The position numbers and the translations under genes are program-made. Shown one piece after another: positions 48,009 through 58,855 of a stretch of 64,000 nt of DNA. A model generated the notes under the pieces. The model was not told the DNA's origin. It ran no database searches and worked only from the letters and a program-made list of their open reading frames with translations. The DNA is from Oenanthe sinensis (lineage: Eukaryota > Streptophyta > Magnoliopsida > Apiales > Apiaceae), in contig JAPMAC010000209.1 of the NCBI GenBank assembly GCA_028671895.1, positions 23,272,501-23,336,500 of the forward strand. Reading direction: 5' to 3'. Positions within the stretch are counted from its first letter, which is position 1, and the number at the start of each line of letters is the position of its first letter.

Positions 48009-51000
48009 TCAGATTCTTATATAGGAAAAGTCATCTTTCAGAAATTGAGTCAGGAGCTTTTCTTCAGCATTTTTTAACAACTCAGCCAGCTTTTCCTTCA
48101 ATTCCTTCATTTGTTCAGAAGAATCATCTATTTGGAATATTGCAGCCCTTAGAGCATAAACTGATGATCTCTCCATTCTTTCATCCAGGACAATGCAACA
48201 GGCCTTCACACCATCAGGATTTAAAATTAGTGTAGGAATCCCTAACACCATTTTGACCCTTGCATCTCATTTCCTCATAGCTCTTCTTGTTCCATCTTCA
48301 AGCAAGTACCCAGGCTCATATTTTTCAGACTTTATCATCATCAACCTTTCACACTTCTTTTTCTCAGCTATTACCTCTTCAAGAATTTTCCTCCATCTAG
48401 AAGTTGCTTCATTTTCATCATTGAGTAGATAAAGAACATGTTCATGTTCTTTAGATGCTTTATCTTTTAAATTCTCTTCAACAACTTTCAGAACTCTCTC
48501 ATCTTCTAGAAAATACAGAAGCTTCTCCTTAGCTTGAGCTCCATCAAAAATATCTTTTACTATGTTGACAGATATTAATTTGTCAAGATGCTCTTGTTTC
48601 AAATCTTCCTTAGGATTGTGTTTTAAAGAAAAAAGATCACTGAAAATATTTGATTCACCCCTGTAAACCTTAGCATGTGAATCACCAATGCCTCCTTTAT
48701 TTTTACCAAGTCTGGCATTGAGAATCAGACTTTGAGTTGTAGTCCACAGAGGATCAGTCTTTTTCTTTCTGATCAGAGCTTCTTGTTGTTCTTCTTCTTC
48801 AATATCAAAACTAGATTCACCTGGTAGGAATGTTGTTCCTTGCATAGTAAGAGGTGTTTGTGGTTTAGTTGGTGCTTTTTGTTGAATTCTTATGGATGAC
48901 CTTGTTTGAATTTCTGATACTGGTTTTGATTGAGCAACTGGCTTAGGAGTTTCAACAGGTTTGATTTAAATAGGCTTAGATTCTGGTTTCTTCCGTTGAG
49001 CAGGTATCTTTTTCTAAATTGAACCTTTCTTTACACTTCTTTTCCTTTTCTGTACTTGAGTACTGTCAGTACCAGACTTCTTCAATTCAGTTTCTACAGC
49101 AACTGGATCCATTCCTGGATGTTCTTCTTTAAAAATTTTCTTTGCCAGTTCTGCATCTTTTAGATTTTGTTCTTCAATCTTCTCAGGCTTCTCTTCTTCT
49201 TCAAGCCTTTTTGCTAATTCCAAATCAGCATCTATCAGAGTTTGATTATCAGAGTTTATCTCAGTCTTTGATGTCATTAGAGTTTGTGAGGTTGTCAGAG
49301 TTTGTTCAATCAGAGTTTGCTGCATCAGAGTTTGCTTCTCATCCTTATGACTCCCTTGATCTTCATCATCAGGGTAGTTAAGTTTGAGAATTACATCCTC
49401 CTTGCATTTTTCTGAACCCTTCTCCCCCTTTCTGACATCACTTCTAACAGTAAGAAGTTCAACGATAGTGTGTAGCATTCCCTGCATGGAACTAACAGAA
49501 GCAGAAAGAGTATCCATTATACCTTCCAATGCAACCTGTTTAGTGGAGACAGATTGGAGTTTTGCTTCCAGAGAATGTTGAGAAGTGGAAACAGCAGTTC
49601 CTAGAAGTACATAATGCTTGGTGACAGATGCCTTCAGATCATTAACTTCATGATGAAGTCCCTTGGACATAATAGTAGAAGCTTTCAAAATTGTCTTCAG
49701 TTCATCAGAGGATATTTCCCTGTCAGCTTTATTTATTAATGCAAGAACATGAGGCCAAGAAATTTCTCTATCAGGAAACTTCCAAGATGAATCCCAAATG
49801 GATTGCCTGTGAGAAGAAAGAAAATCTTCATCAGATGACTTTTCTTGGAAACTAAAATCCCTTCTGATACCCTCTGCATCTAGATCAGCTTCAATATGTG
49901 TTTTAAGATCTTCTACCACCACATAATCAATATAATCCATCTGTAATCTCTCATGAGCATCATGTGCATTAACAGGCCATCTCTTAGTGGTATATCTTTG
50001 TGTGAAGGGAATGGAGAGATCTGTGACTTTTTCATCAGCAAAAATCACATCATCAGAATTTATGTCCATCCCATCAGAGTTTAAAACTTTATCAGCGTTT
50101 GGCACAGCATTAGAGTTTGCAGAAATAGGTAAACTCTGAGTACCTGCAAGTGTAACAGAACAACCTAAATCACTCTGATTTTTTAAAGTAATCTCATTAC
50201 TTCTCACATCACACATATCATAACTTTTAAGAGTAAGATGTTGCTCACTAGAAGTAACTAACTTCTTTCTCAATTCTACCTCTCCTTTTGCCAGATCCAG
50301 TGTCTGCCTCTCATTAATTCTGTTTTCCACACTTTTTACCTCAGACTTACTAGAAAGGCTCAACACACAATGTCCTACAAAAATAAGAGGTGGCTGAGAA
50401 AGGAGATTTGTGGTCACATGAATTGGGGTATCCTTTGCAGGACTATCCATGATCATCCCAGCAGTAAAGATTGGAAATATAAATTCTGAACTAATACAAT
50501 CAGAGAATGTAAATTCTGAAGTAGAGTCAGAGTTTATACCTTGAGCATTTGTAGATAGATTCTCCATGGGCAGTGCAGAACTTGATTGCACTAAGATAGC
50601 ATTAGAGATTGCCTTTGGAGCTTCATCAGAGTTTCTCTGTCCAATAGGATGTTCTTGGTCTGCAATCATAAAATGGATGATTGGTTCTTGTGGGACCTGA
50701 GTCATATCAACAGCTGCTTCACCACTTTGAGGTGAAGGTTCTTGTGGGCTGGACTCTGCCAGAGATTGGCCTTCAGCATCAGCAACAGCAATATCTTCCA
50801 TAAATAATTGAGTGCCTGCATCCAAACTTTGATTGAATGGTTCTTGTGTGGCTGGGGCCTGAACAACTACTTCAACCCTTTGAGCTGAAGGTTCTTGTGG
50901 ATTATACCCCTGATCAATGCTGGTTTCATTTGCTGGAACTGTGGCTTCTATTGAACTTTGATCAATAGGTTCTTGTGGGCCTGGCCCTTCAATGACTGCT

Positions 51001-52528
51001 ACTTCACTTTGAGAAGTAGGTTCTTGTGTGTCTTGGCCAAAAATGACAGACTTCCTCTTCCTTCTAGAAAAAAGTTTGGAACTTGGAGAAGCTGAAGTTG
51101 ATTTTGATTTGTGTGCCTCCATATCTTTTCTGACTTGTTCTGCCAGCTCCCTAACTCTTTCATAAGACATCTCCTTTATAATTTGCTTAGGTGAGTTTGT
51201 TGGAGAATCTGAGATTTGAACTGGAGCAACTTCACTAGATTTGATCAAATCATCAGAGTTTATCGCGTCAGTGTTGGCTGATCAGAGATTGGAGCGTCAG
51301 AGTTTATGACTGTATCAGAGTTTAGTTTTTCAATAATTGTAGCCTCAGAGTTTACAGCCTTGACCAATCTTTGTCTTTTCTTCTTCTTCTCAGAAATTGG
51401 AATTACTGTTTCTCTCTGAGGAGAAATATCAGAAGCCTGTTCATCATTCGTTCTCTTTAGAAAAACGAAACCTTCATCAGAATCTGTATTTTCATCAATC
51501 AATTTTCTCTTTTTAGGAGAAGATTTCTTCACTGATTTCCCTTTCTTTTTGCTTGGACCATGCTGTTGAGAGATGTGTTTTGCAACTACAATCTTTTGAG
51601 AGACTGTAGAGGTTGGCAAAGGTGTTTGGGAATCAGTGTTTAGATTTTGACTTGGGTTAGAATCAGAGATTGCTAAACTCTGATTCGTAGTCACGGACAA
51701 AGACTCCCTCTCATACACAGTAGGCATTTTCTGATGTAAGAGAAGCCTGACCCATGTGGGTTAAAATAGTTTAGAAAGTTTACCTTCAGCCTACTTAGCA
51801 TCTTTTCTTGATAGATCAGCAAATATTCTTTTATTCATGCTAAAACTAACTAAATTCTGATCATTCTCAAATGATACATCAGGCAAAAGATAGGAGAAAA
51901 TTAATTGTAAAAATCTAGCAAAGTAAACTGTATGTGTATCATCATCTATTTTGCTAGCTATCTGCCTAATTATCAAACAAGAAAAATCAAAAGACAAGTC
52001 GTGGGTCAGAGAATACCCAATTTGCTGTGATAGCTGTGGAATTGCATCAAAGTTGGTACACTTTCCTGTGAAAGCCCTAATGATACAATCAAAGAAGAAG
52101 CTTCACTCTCTTCTTAGATTCGGTCTCGTCAAGCTTCCTTACTTTGACAAGCTTCCACCATACCCTATAGATCTGAAAAATTCTTTAATTTGTTCATCCC
52201 CAACTATGCCATCATACTGAGCCACTTCTGGAAGATGAAGGGCTTGTCGAACCACTGCAGGAGTTATCGAATGGGTGCCATTGCATTTGAATGTTATGAC
52301 TGGCTCTTCATCATCACCAGTATTGTTAAACCTTGCAGTTGACCAGATTTTGAGCAGAGATTGAGCTGAGAAATTCATGGGTTCCAGAAGTGCATACCCA
52401 ATGTAACTTTGAGCTAGAAAATCCTGAACGACATGAAAATCTTCGGGAGCATCGGATTTATCTAACAAAGAGATATAGTTTGTGGAAGCAAAAGTATAGT
52501 TTAGGAAGGTTTGACCTTTGGATGCCAT
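48009..52528 (-). pseudogene. Extra 3' ORF of element C (env-like position, about 1,500 codons)
   Basis: The start ATG is at 52528-52526 (Met-Ala-Ser-Lys-Gly). The N-terminal domain (52528-51791) has LLDKSDAPEDF, SLLKIWSTARF and a HSITPAVVRQALHLPE block like those in uncharacterised 3' ORFs of plant retroelements. Next come a basic Lys/Ser-rich segment with nuclear-localisation-like KKKRQR and KRKRSVKK runs, six Gln-Glu-Pro repeats (about 51030-50670), a long Ser/Asp-rich part, and paired DLELAKRLEEEE / DAELAKKIFKEE helices (near 49200). A Glu/Lys-rich tail ends at TAA-type stop 48009-48011. Breaks: stops near 52140, 52110 and 51791, a frame change near 51255, and further stops near 49014 and 48267. 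Except at 51255, one frame runs throughout. No transmembrane segment or signal peptide was seen, so 'env' is only positional. Confidence 0.75.
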
Positions 52529-52729
52529 TGAAACAATAAAGATTTGCAGGTTGGAGCAGTTAGGGTTTATGTGAAGCGAGAGTGCAAAAGAAGAATGATA
52601 GATACAAATGATTAATTCAAAATAACAATAAGAATTAAACTGTTCCCTTTCAATTGCATAAAACCTGTAGTGGGACACGTGGCAAAAGATGATTGGAAAA
52701 GCAATTATTAGTACAAGTCTCAAAATACA

Positions 52730-53074
52730 ACAAGTGTGTGTGTACTATGTAATAATAGGAACTGTCAATCGTGAGATTTACGCGCCTTATTACAAGCCCG
52801 ATCAGAGAATGATAAATATGATGTCAAAAATATAAAATATGATGTCATAAATATAATCTCAGAGTTTACCATTTAATCAGAGTTTACAGATCAGAGTTTA
52901 AATGAGTCAGAGTTTAGTATATACTATCAGAGTTTACCACACACTCTGACAGTGTATACTATAAATACTGATAACTTGTGATCAGAGATTAGATGCTTCA
53001 ATGATCAGAGTTTAGTCCATTGTCATCAGAGTTTATCCCATACTCTGACATATACTCTGAGAGTCTGAAACTTA
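52730..53074 (-). repeat. Non-coding spacer with dense TCAGAGTTTA words
   Basis: Between pol and the extra ORF, at least seven exact CAGAGTTT words plus variants (CAGAGATTA, CACTCTGAC, TACTCTGA) lie within about 210 bp (52858-53065), spaced 12-40 bp apart. A GATCAGAGAATG word lies at about 52800. Confidence 0.9.
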
Positions 53075-56000
53075 CTAAGTTGAGTCGCTTGTCACCATCC
53101 CTAATTCAGAAACCAGTCTGTTAAATGTTGCTTCAGGCAAAGGCTTAGTGAATATATATGCTATTTGTTGATCTGTAGAAACAAAATGTAATTCAATTGT
53201 GCCTTCCTCCACATGTTCCCTTATGAAGTGATATCTGATACTGATGTGCTTTGTCAGAGAATGTTGAACTGGATTTCCTGTCATTGCAATAACACTTTGG
53301 TTATCACAATAAATAGGAATTTTTGAAAATTTCAAACCATAGTCTAGCAATTGATTTCTCATCCATAAAATCTGTGCACAGCAGCTTCCAGCAGCAATAT
53401 ATTCAGCCTCTGCAGTTGATGTTGAAATTGATTTCTGCGTTTTGTTGAACCATGACACAAGTCTTCCACCTAAAAATTGACAACTTCTACTTGTGCTTTT
53501 CCTGTCAATTTTGCATCCTGCAAATTCAGCATCTGAATAGCCTATTAATTTAAAATCAGACTCCCTAGGATACCATAAGCCAAGATTGACAGTGCCCTTG
53601 AAATATCTGAATATCTTCTTTACAGCAATTAAATGAGGTGCTCTTGGATTTGCTTGAAATCTAGCACATAGACATGTGGCAAACATGATGTCTGGCCTAC
53701 TAACAGTCAAGTAAAGTAGAGAACCAATCATCCCTCTGTATGCTGTAATATCAACAGGTTCTCCAGTGTCTTGATCAAGCTTTGTTGCAGTAGCCGTGGG
53801 AGTTGTAGCAGATGCAGAATCTTGCATTTGAAACTTGATGAGTAGATTCTTTGTATATTTAGACTGATTAATGAAAATACCTTCATCAGTCTGTTTCACT
53901 TGTAATCCTAGAAAATAACTCAATTCTCCCATCATGCTCATTTGATACCTGGACTGCATTAACTTTGAAAATCTTTCACAGAGTTTCTCATTAGTGGAAC
54001 CAAATATAATATCATCAACATATATTTGAACCAATAATAAATCCTTACCTTGAGTTCTATAAAATAAGGTTTTATCAATTGTTCCTCTAGTGAAACCATT
54101 TTCAAGTAAAAATAGAGCCAAAGTTTCATACCAGGCCCTTGGTGCTTGTTTTAGTCCATATAAAGCTTTATCCAGTCTGTAGACATGACTTGGATATTTT
54201 GGATTGATAAAGCCAGGTGTTTGTTTAACATAGACTTCTTCTTCAAGTTCACCATTTAAAAATGCACTTTTAACATCCATCTGGTAAACCTTAAATTTCT
54301 TATGTGCAGCATAAGCAAGAAAAATTCTGATTGCCTCAAGTCTAGCAACAGGTGCATAGGTTTCATCATAATCAATCCCCTCCTGTTGAGAATAACCTTT
54401 GGCTACCAGTCTTGCTTTGTTCCTTGTAATTATTCCATCAGAGTCTGTCTTGTTCCTGAATACCCATTTTGTGCAAACAATAGATCTATTCTTTGGCCTT
54501 GGAACTAGGGTCCAAACTTCATTTCTTTCAAACTCATTCAATTCTTCCTGCATAGCACTGACCCAATCAACATCCTTCAAAGCATCTTCAACCTTCTTTG
54601 GTTCTGTTTGAGAAAGAAAACTATGAAATAGACATTCATTCTGAGTAGCTTTTCTTGTTTTTACTCCACTTTCCAGATCACCAATAATTAAATCAGGTGT
54701 GTGATCTTTGGTCCAATTCCTGGGATGTGAAAAAGTTCTTGAACCAGATGCTCCCCCGTGATTCCTGCCTTCATAGAATGATTCCTCTGTAAATGCTGAT
54801 CCTCCCCCTGAAGATGTGCTTCCTTCAGAGTTTGAGTTATCAGAGATTGAGGTCTCAGAGTTTGAATGATCAGAGTTTAGGGTTTCAGTGTTTGTGTTGT
54901 TCAGAGTTTGATCAGATTCTGATATCTCAATTATTGTGTTTTGATCTCTAATGTCAGTATTTGATTGATGTTGCTCCCCCTCAACTTGTGCAGAATCTTC
55001 AATTTCTATTTCAATTAATTCTGAATCAGAGTTTAAAGAATCAAAGTTTTCCTCATTAGAGTTTAGTTGAACAGAGTTTATCTCATCAGAGTTTGGTTCA
55101 ACAGAGTTTATTTTCTGCAGTTCATTCTCAAATCTCAGAGTTTCCTGTGCATCTTTATCATGTAACCCAGCTATCTTCCCTTCATCAAAGGAGACATTAA
55201 TTGATTCCATGACTGTCCTTGTCCTTAAGTTGAATACTTTGAATGCTCTTGAAGAGGTTTTAGAAGTTGTTGCATATCCAACAAAAATTCCTTCATCTGC
55301 TTTAAGTTCAAACTTCTTCAATTGTTCAGGATGTGTTTTGAGAATAAAACACTTGCTTCCAAAGATGTGAAAATATTTGAAATTTGGTTTTCTTCCCTTC
55401 AAAGATTCATATGGAGTCATTCCATGTTTGTTTATTAAAGAACAATTCTGAGTGATGCATGTAGTGTTCACAGCTTCTGCCCAAAAGTAAGTAGGTAGTT
55501 TTGCTCCTTCTAGCATTGTTCTGGCAGCTTCTATGAAAGTTCTGTTCTTTCTTTCAACTACACCATTTTGTTGAGGTGTGCCAGGTGCTGAGAATTGTTG
55601 AATAATACATCTTGTTGTGCAGAATTCCTCCATTGCAGAGTTCTTGAACTCTGTTCCATTGTCACTCCTTAGATTTTTTACTTTGTGAGTTGATCCATTC
55701 TCAATCATTGTAATATGATCAAAAATTATCTCTGCAGTTTCATCCTTCTTATGCATAAAGTACACCCATGTAAATCTAGTGAAATCATCAACTATTACCA
55801 GAGTGTATTTCTTCTTTCCAAGGGACATGATGTTTACTGGACCAAATAAATCAGGATGTAGTACATGAAAATGTTGATCAATTGAATTTTCAGTTTTGCT
55901 CTTGAAAGATGTCTTCTTTTGTTTGGCCTTTTGACATGAATCACAGAGTCCATCAGGATGAAATTGAACTTTTGAAAGACCTCTAACTAGGTCCTTTTTC

Positions 56001-56470
56001 ACCAATTCATTAATGTTTCCAAAGTTCAGATGACACAGCTTTTTGTGCCAATTCCAGCTTTCTAAAGATGTTGCTTTCCCAAGTAAACAAGTTAAGGAAC
56101 CTTCAGAATGTGCATCCAAGCTAGCTTCAACTAAATTGTTATGTTTGTGGCCAATAAGAACTATTTTTCCATTTTTCTTGCTTTTCACTTCACAATGAGT
56201 TCCATGAAATTCCACAGAATAACCTCTGTCTATCATTTGACTTACACTTAGCAGATTATGTTTGAGTCCTTCAACCAGAGCTACATTCTCAATGATGACA
56301 TTTCCAATTATAATGTTTCCATATCCCAGTGTTCTTCCTATGTTGCCATCTCCATAAGATACTGCTGAGCCAGTCTTCTCCTCAAACTCTGAAAGCAGGG
56401 ATTTATTTCTAGTCATATGTGTAGAACATCCACTATCAATCAGTAGGATGTTTTTCCTGTTTCCCTGCAA
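53075..56470 (-). CDS. Pol of Sirevirus-like element C (1,131-codon open frame)
   Basis: One uninterrupted minus-strand frame. Protease near residue 9 has LIDSGCSTHMT. Gag-pre-integrase has WNWHKKLCHLNFGNI. Integrase starts at about residue 205 with DLFGPV, VDDFTRFTW, then NGVVERKNR. A long Asn/Ser/Asp-rich linker (residues about 450-580) contains the NSD peptides written by the TCAGAGTTT word. Reverse transcriptase at about residues 640-880 has MDVKSAFLNGELEEEVYV, LYGLKQAPRAWY and YVDDIIFGSTN. RNase H has STAEAEYIAAGS and YCDNQSVIAM. The reported first Met is not a true start; pol would be made as part of gag-pol. The INT His-Ser-Asp entry reads His-Pro-Asp here. It is the best-preserved long frame in the window. 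Confidence 0.9.
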   Translation of the reverse strand: MQGNRKNILLIDSGCSTHMTRNKSLLSEFEEKTGSAVSYGDGNIGRTLGYGNIIIGNVIIENVALVEGLKHNLLSVSQMIDRGYSVEFHGTHCEVKSKKNGKIVLIGHKHNNLVEASLDAHSEGSLTCLLGKATSLESWNWHKKLCHLNFGNINELVKKDLVRGLSKVQFHPDGLCDSCQKAKQKKTSFKSKTENSIDQHFHVLHPDLFGPVNIMSLGKKKYTLVIVDDFTRFTWVYFMHKKDETAEIIFDHITMIENGSTHKVKNLRSDNGTEFKNSAMEEFCTTRCIIQQFSAPGTPQQNGVVERKNRTFIEAARTMLEGAKLPTYFWAEAVNTTCITQNCSLINKHGMTPYESLKGRKPNFKYFHIFGSKCFILKTHPEQLKKFELKADEGIFVGYATTSKTSSRAFKVFNLRTRTVMESINVSFDEGKIAGLHDKDAQETLRFENELQKINSVEPNSDEINSVQLNSNEENFDSLNSDSELIEIEIEDSAQVEGEQHQSNTDIRDQNTIIEISESDQTLNNTNTETLNSDHSNSETSISDNSNSEGSTSSGGGSAFTEESFYEGRNHGGASGSRTFSHPRNWTKDHTPDLIIGDLESGVKTRKATQNECLFHSFLSQTEPKKVEDALKDVDWVSAMQEELNEFERNEVWTLVPRPKNRSIVCTKWVFRNKTDSDGIITRNKARLVAKGYSQQEGIDYDETYAPVARLEAIRIFLAYAAHKKFKVYQMDVKSAFLNGELEEEVYVKQTPGFINPKYPSHVYRLDKALYGLKQAPRAWYETLALFLLENGFTRGTIDKTLFYRTQGKDLLLVQIYVDDIIFGSTNEKLCERFSKLMQSRYQMSMMGELSYFLGLQVKQTDEGIFINQSKYTKNLLIKFQMQDSASATTPTATATKLDQDTGEPVDITAYRGMIGSLLYLTVSRPDIMFATCLCARFQANPRAPHLIAVKKIFRYFKGTVNLGLWYPRESDFKLIGYSDAEFAGCKIDRKSTSRSCQFLGGRLVSWFNKTQKSISTSTAEAEYIAAGSCCAQILWMRNQLLDYGLKFSKIPIYCDNQSVIAMTGNPVQHSLTKHISIRYHFIREHVEEGTIELHFVSTDQQIAYIFTKPLPEATFNRLVSELGMVTSDST

Positions 56471-56489
56471 TCAGTAAATGCAATTTAAA

Positions 56490-58262
56490 TAGTAGTTTTG
56501 GGGACCCAAACTAGTTTGGGTCCTTTCTTTGAAAACTTGTTAACTTTTGCAGCAGAAGTTCTTTTATCAGAGTTTAAGTTAACAGAGTTTACATGATCAG
56601 AGTTTGCATTAACAGAGTTTGTACTGTCAGAGTTTAGATTCCTTTTATCAGACTTTATCACATATATTTGTTTGACAGTATGTTTTGGAGAATTATTTAC
56701 TTGAGGTTGTGGTTTATATGTTTGTTTTCTATCCTCAAGCCTAGGTCTTTCAGGTTCTTTCTTTTATTTGCAGTCAATAGCAAGGTGATTAGAATTTCCA
56801 CAAGTAAAACAGGTTTTCCTAGGAGCATCAGGGATATTCATGTAGTTATTCTCCTTAGTAATTCCTACTTTACCATTCCCATTTCTTTTCACGTTTTTAG
56901 ATTTATTAGTGACTGCCTTCAACTTTTCTTAAAGTTGCTTCTGAGAAAGTAACCCTATATTCATCTTTTTAAAATCTGGCACACTATTGTTTTTAGAGCA
57001 TTCAGGGAGAGTTTTCTTATCATCACTAGCTCTAACAAACTTCACAGGTTTAGTCAATGTTCCTTTTGTGTGTGACTTAGTGTGAATTTCTTTATCAAAT
57101 TCATAACCTAAGGCAGATGTCCAATTCTTTTCAGAAAGCATTTGTTGGACCTTCTTACCAGAGTTTGTCCAAACTCTGAAGGTCTCTTTTTCTTTACCTA
57201 TCTCAGATTTTAAATATGTGACTTGTATTTCTAACTGAGTTTGCATGTGAATAGCATTCTCACAGTCTTTCTTAAAGCTAAGCATGTGTACAAGTTCAGA
57301 TTCAAGCATGTTATTCCTAGCAGTCAGAGTTTGTATTTCAGATTTTAATCTTTCATTCTCAAAAGACTGAGATTTAAAGCTAACATGCAAATTTCTAAGG
57401 AAAGACTTTAATTCATGAATATCTTCAGTATCAAAAGTGAAAACAGAGTTTGGTACTTTTTCAGAGTTTAAGATGATAGCATCAGAGTTTGCCATGAGAG
57501 CATAGTTAGTTTCTTCTTCAGAGTCTGAGGAATCCATCCAATCTTTCTTGAGCTTTCCCATATTCCTTGCTTCTGCACTCAGTAGCAAAGTGCCCAATCT
57601 TATTGCACTTGTAACACTTGATCTTTGATTTATCAAGAGTTTTTGATTTTCCATCTTTATCTTCTCTTTTTCTGAATCTGTCTTTCTTGTCTGACTCACC
57701 ATTCTTCTGGAAGAGCCCTCAGAAATTTGGTGTTTGAATCTTCATTGTCATACACTTTATCCACCAAAGCCAATTTATTCAACATAGTTAGAAATCTGTC
57801 ATAGATATCTGTGAGGGACTCATTCTGCTTAGCCTCAAAGTATTCATACTCTTGGATTAGAACAGATCTTCTGTTTTTCTTTATCTCCTTTGTTCCTTGG
57901 CATTGAACCTCTAGAGCATCCCAGATTTCTTTGGCAGTTTTGCATGCAATTACACTGTTGGACATTACAGAGTCAAGACTGTTATGCAAAATATTCCTTA
58001 CCTTGGCATCTTTCAAGACTTCCTGTTTTTCTTCATTGGTCCATTCTTTCTTGTCCTTTAAGGTGTAATACTCAGGGATTTGTCTTCCTTCCACAATTGT
58101 AGATGGCACTAGTTTGGTTGGTAGATACTGTCCTGTATGGATTCTGTCTAAATAATCAGGATCAGTTGCTTCCAAGAACATCATCATCTTCACCCTCCAT
58201 GTAGGGTATTCAACCTTCTTCAATATTGGAATCCTGATGCTTTCATACTTGTTACCAGACAT
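56490..58262 (-). pseudogene. Gag of element C with two zinc knuckles, frame-broken
   Basis: The start ATG at 58262 opens the gag domain (Met-Ser-Gly-Asn-Lys-Tyr), with W-R-V-K-M, EIWDALEVQCQGT and FLRALPEEW blocks, to a frame change near 57700. A CCHC knuckle (CYKCNKIGHFATEC) lies at about 57620-57575 in another frame. The frame to 56929 then encodes an acidic motif (DSSDSEEE) and a coiled coil with leucine spacing (about 57440-57200). A second CCHC knuckle (CFTCGNSNHLAIDC, about 56810-56765) and a run of Asn-Ser-Asp peptides (56650-56550) lead into pol. Two knuckles with a coil between them are typical of Sirevirus gag. This copy is not intact. Confidence 0.8.
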
Positions 58263-58299
58263 GATTATTTGATCTTTTTATGTCGTAATTAACTGCCAA

Positions 58300-58311
58300 G
58301 CTCTGATACCA
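58300..58311 (-). promoter_or_regulatory. Primer-binding site of element C
   Basis: The minus strand reads TGGTATCAGAGC, complementary to initiator Met tRNA, 2 bp inside the 5' LTR. Confidence 0.9.
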
Positions 58312-58313
58312 AT

Positions 58314-58850
58314 TATTTCCCAGATAATCAATCTATTACAGAAGGGGGTTGAATGTAATAGTACCAACTAATCGAAGATGAACACAAGTATGTAGAATGG
58401 AATACTGTTTTGTATTAATAATGACCTTGAATACAAAACTCTTTCAAGAAATAATGTTCTTAAGAGCTGCTTGGTTACAATAATAATGCTTGAAAACGTG
58501 TATATCGAATATAACCTATCTCTGTGTTTATATTGACACAACTACAAATACAATTACAAATCAGATTGGAAATAGAATAGCTTTAATAAGGTAATTTAGA
58601 CTTGCACTCGAATTCCTTCTTACTATCCAAATCAGACTCTGATTTGTCTGTTTCCTTTTCTATTAAACTCTGAAGCTAATCTCTATCGGTTTGTTATTCT
58701 TTGATTTGAGTATTCTCTGTTAGAGTAAACTCTGATTGAGTATTCTCTGATAGAGTAAACTCTGACCGACAGCTTCATAAAATCTGATGACGTCATCATA
58801 AGCTCTCATATGATATTCTCTGACAATCATCACTGTTTGCATTTCTAACA
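58314..58850 (-). repeat. 5' LTR of element C (537 bp, with an internal duplication)
   Basis: It is about 30 bp longer than the 3' LTR because the segment ATTGAGTATTCTCTG...GTAAACTCTG is tandemly duplicated at about 58705-58765. Its inner end reads GGGAAATA where the 3' LTR has GGCAAACA, so its terminus is mutated. Confidence 0.9.
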
Positions 58851-58855
58851 TCCTT

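Larger units (their letters stand above)
47401..58850 (-). mobile_element. Complete Sirevirus-like Ty1/copia retrotransposon C (11.45 kb)
   Basis: The LTRs lie at 47401-47908 (3' LTR) and 58314-58850 (5' LTR) in inverted orientation to the window. The TCCTT target duplication lies at 47396-47400 and 58851-58855. Minus-strand order is LTR, primer site, gag with two zinc knuckles and a coiled coil, pol, a spacer, a roughly 1,500-codon extra frame, polypurine tract and LTR. The gag layout, the YVDDIIFGSTN reverse-transcriptase motif and a long frame in the env-like position point to the Sirevirus (SIRE) group. LTR divergence is about 16 in 507 plus indels. The whole element is peppered with TCAGAGTTT words. 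Confidence 0.95.

Noticed and set aside
47978..49581. Plus-strand frames at 48.0-49.6 kb
   Set aside because: They are antisense to the long extra ORF of element C, whose frame extends through all of them.
48009..52528. Calling the extra ORF an envelope gene
   Set aside because: Only the position fits; I see no signal peptide, transmembrane helix or fusion-peptide-like stretch.
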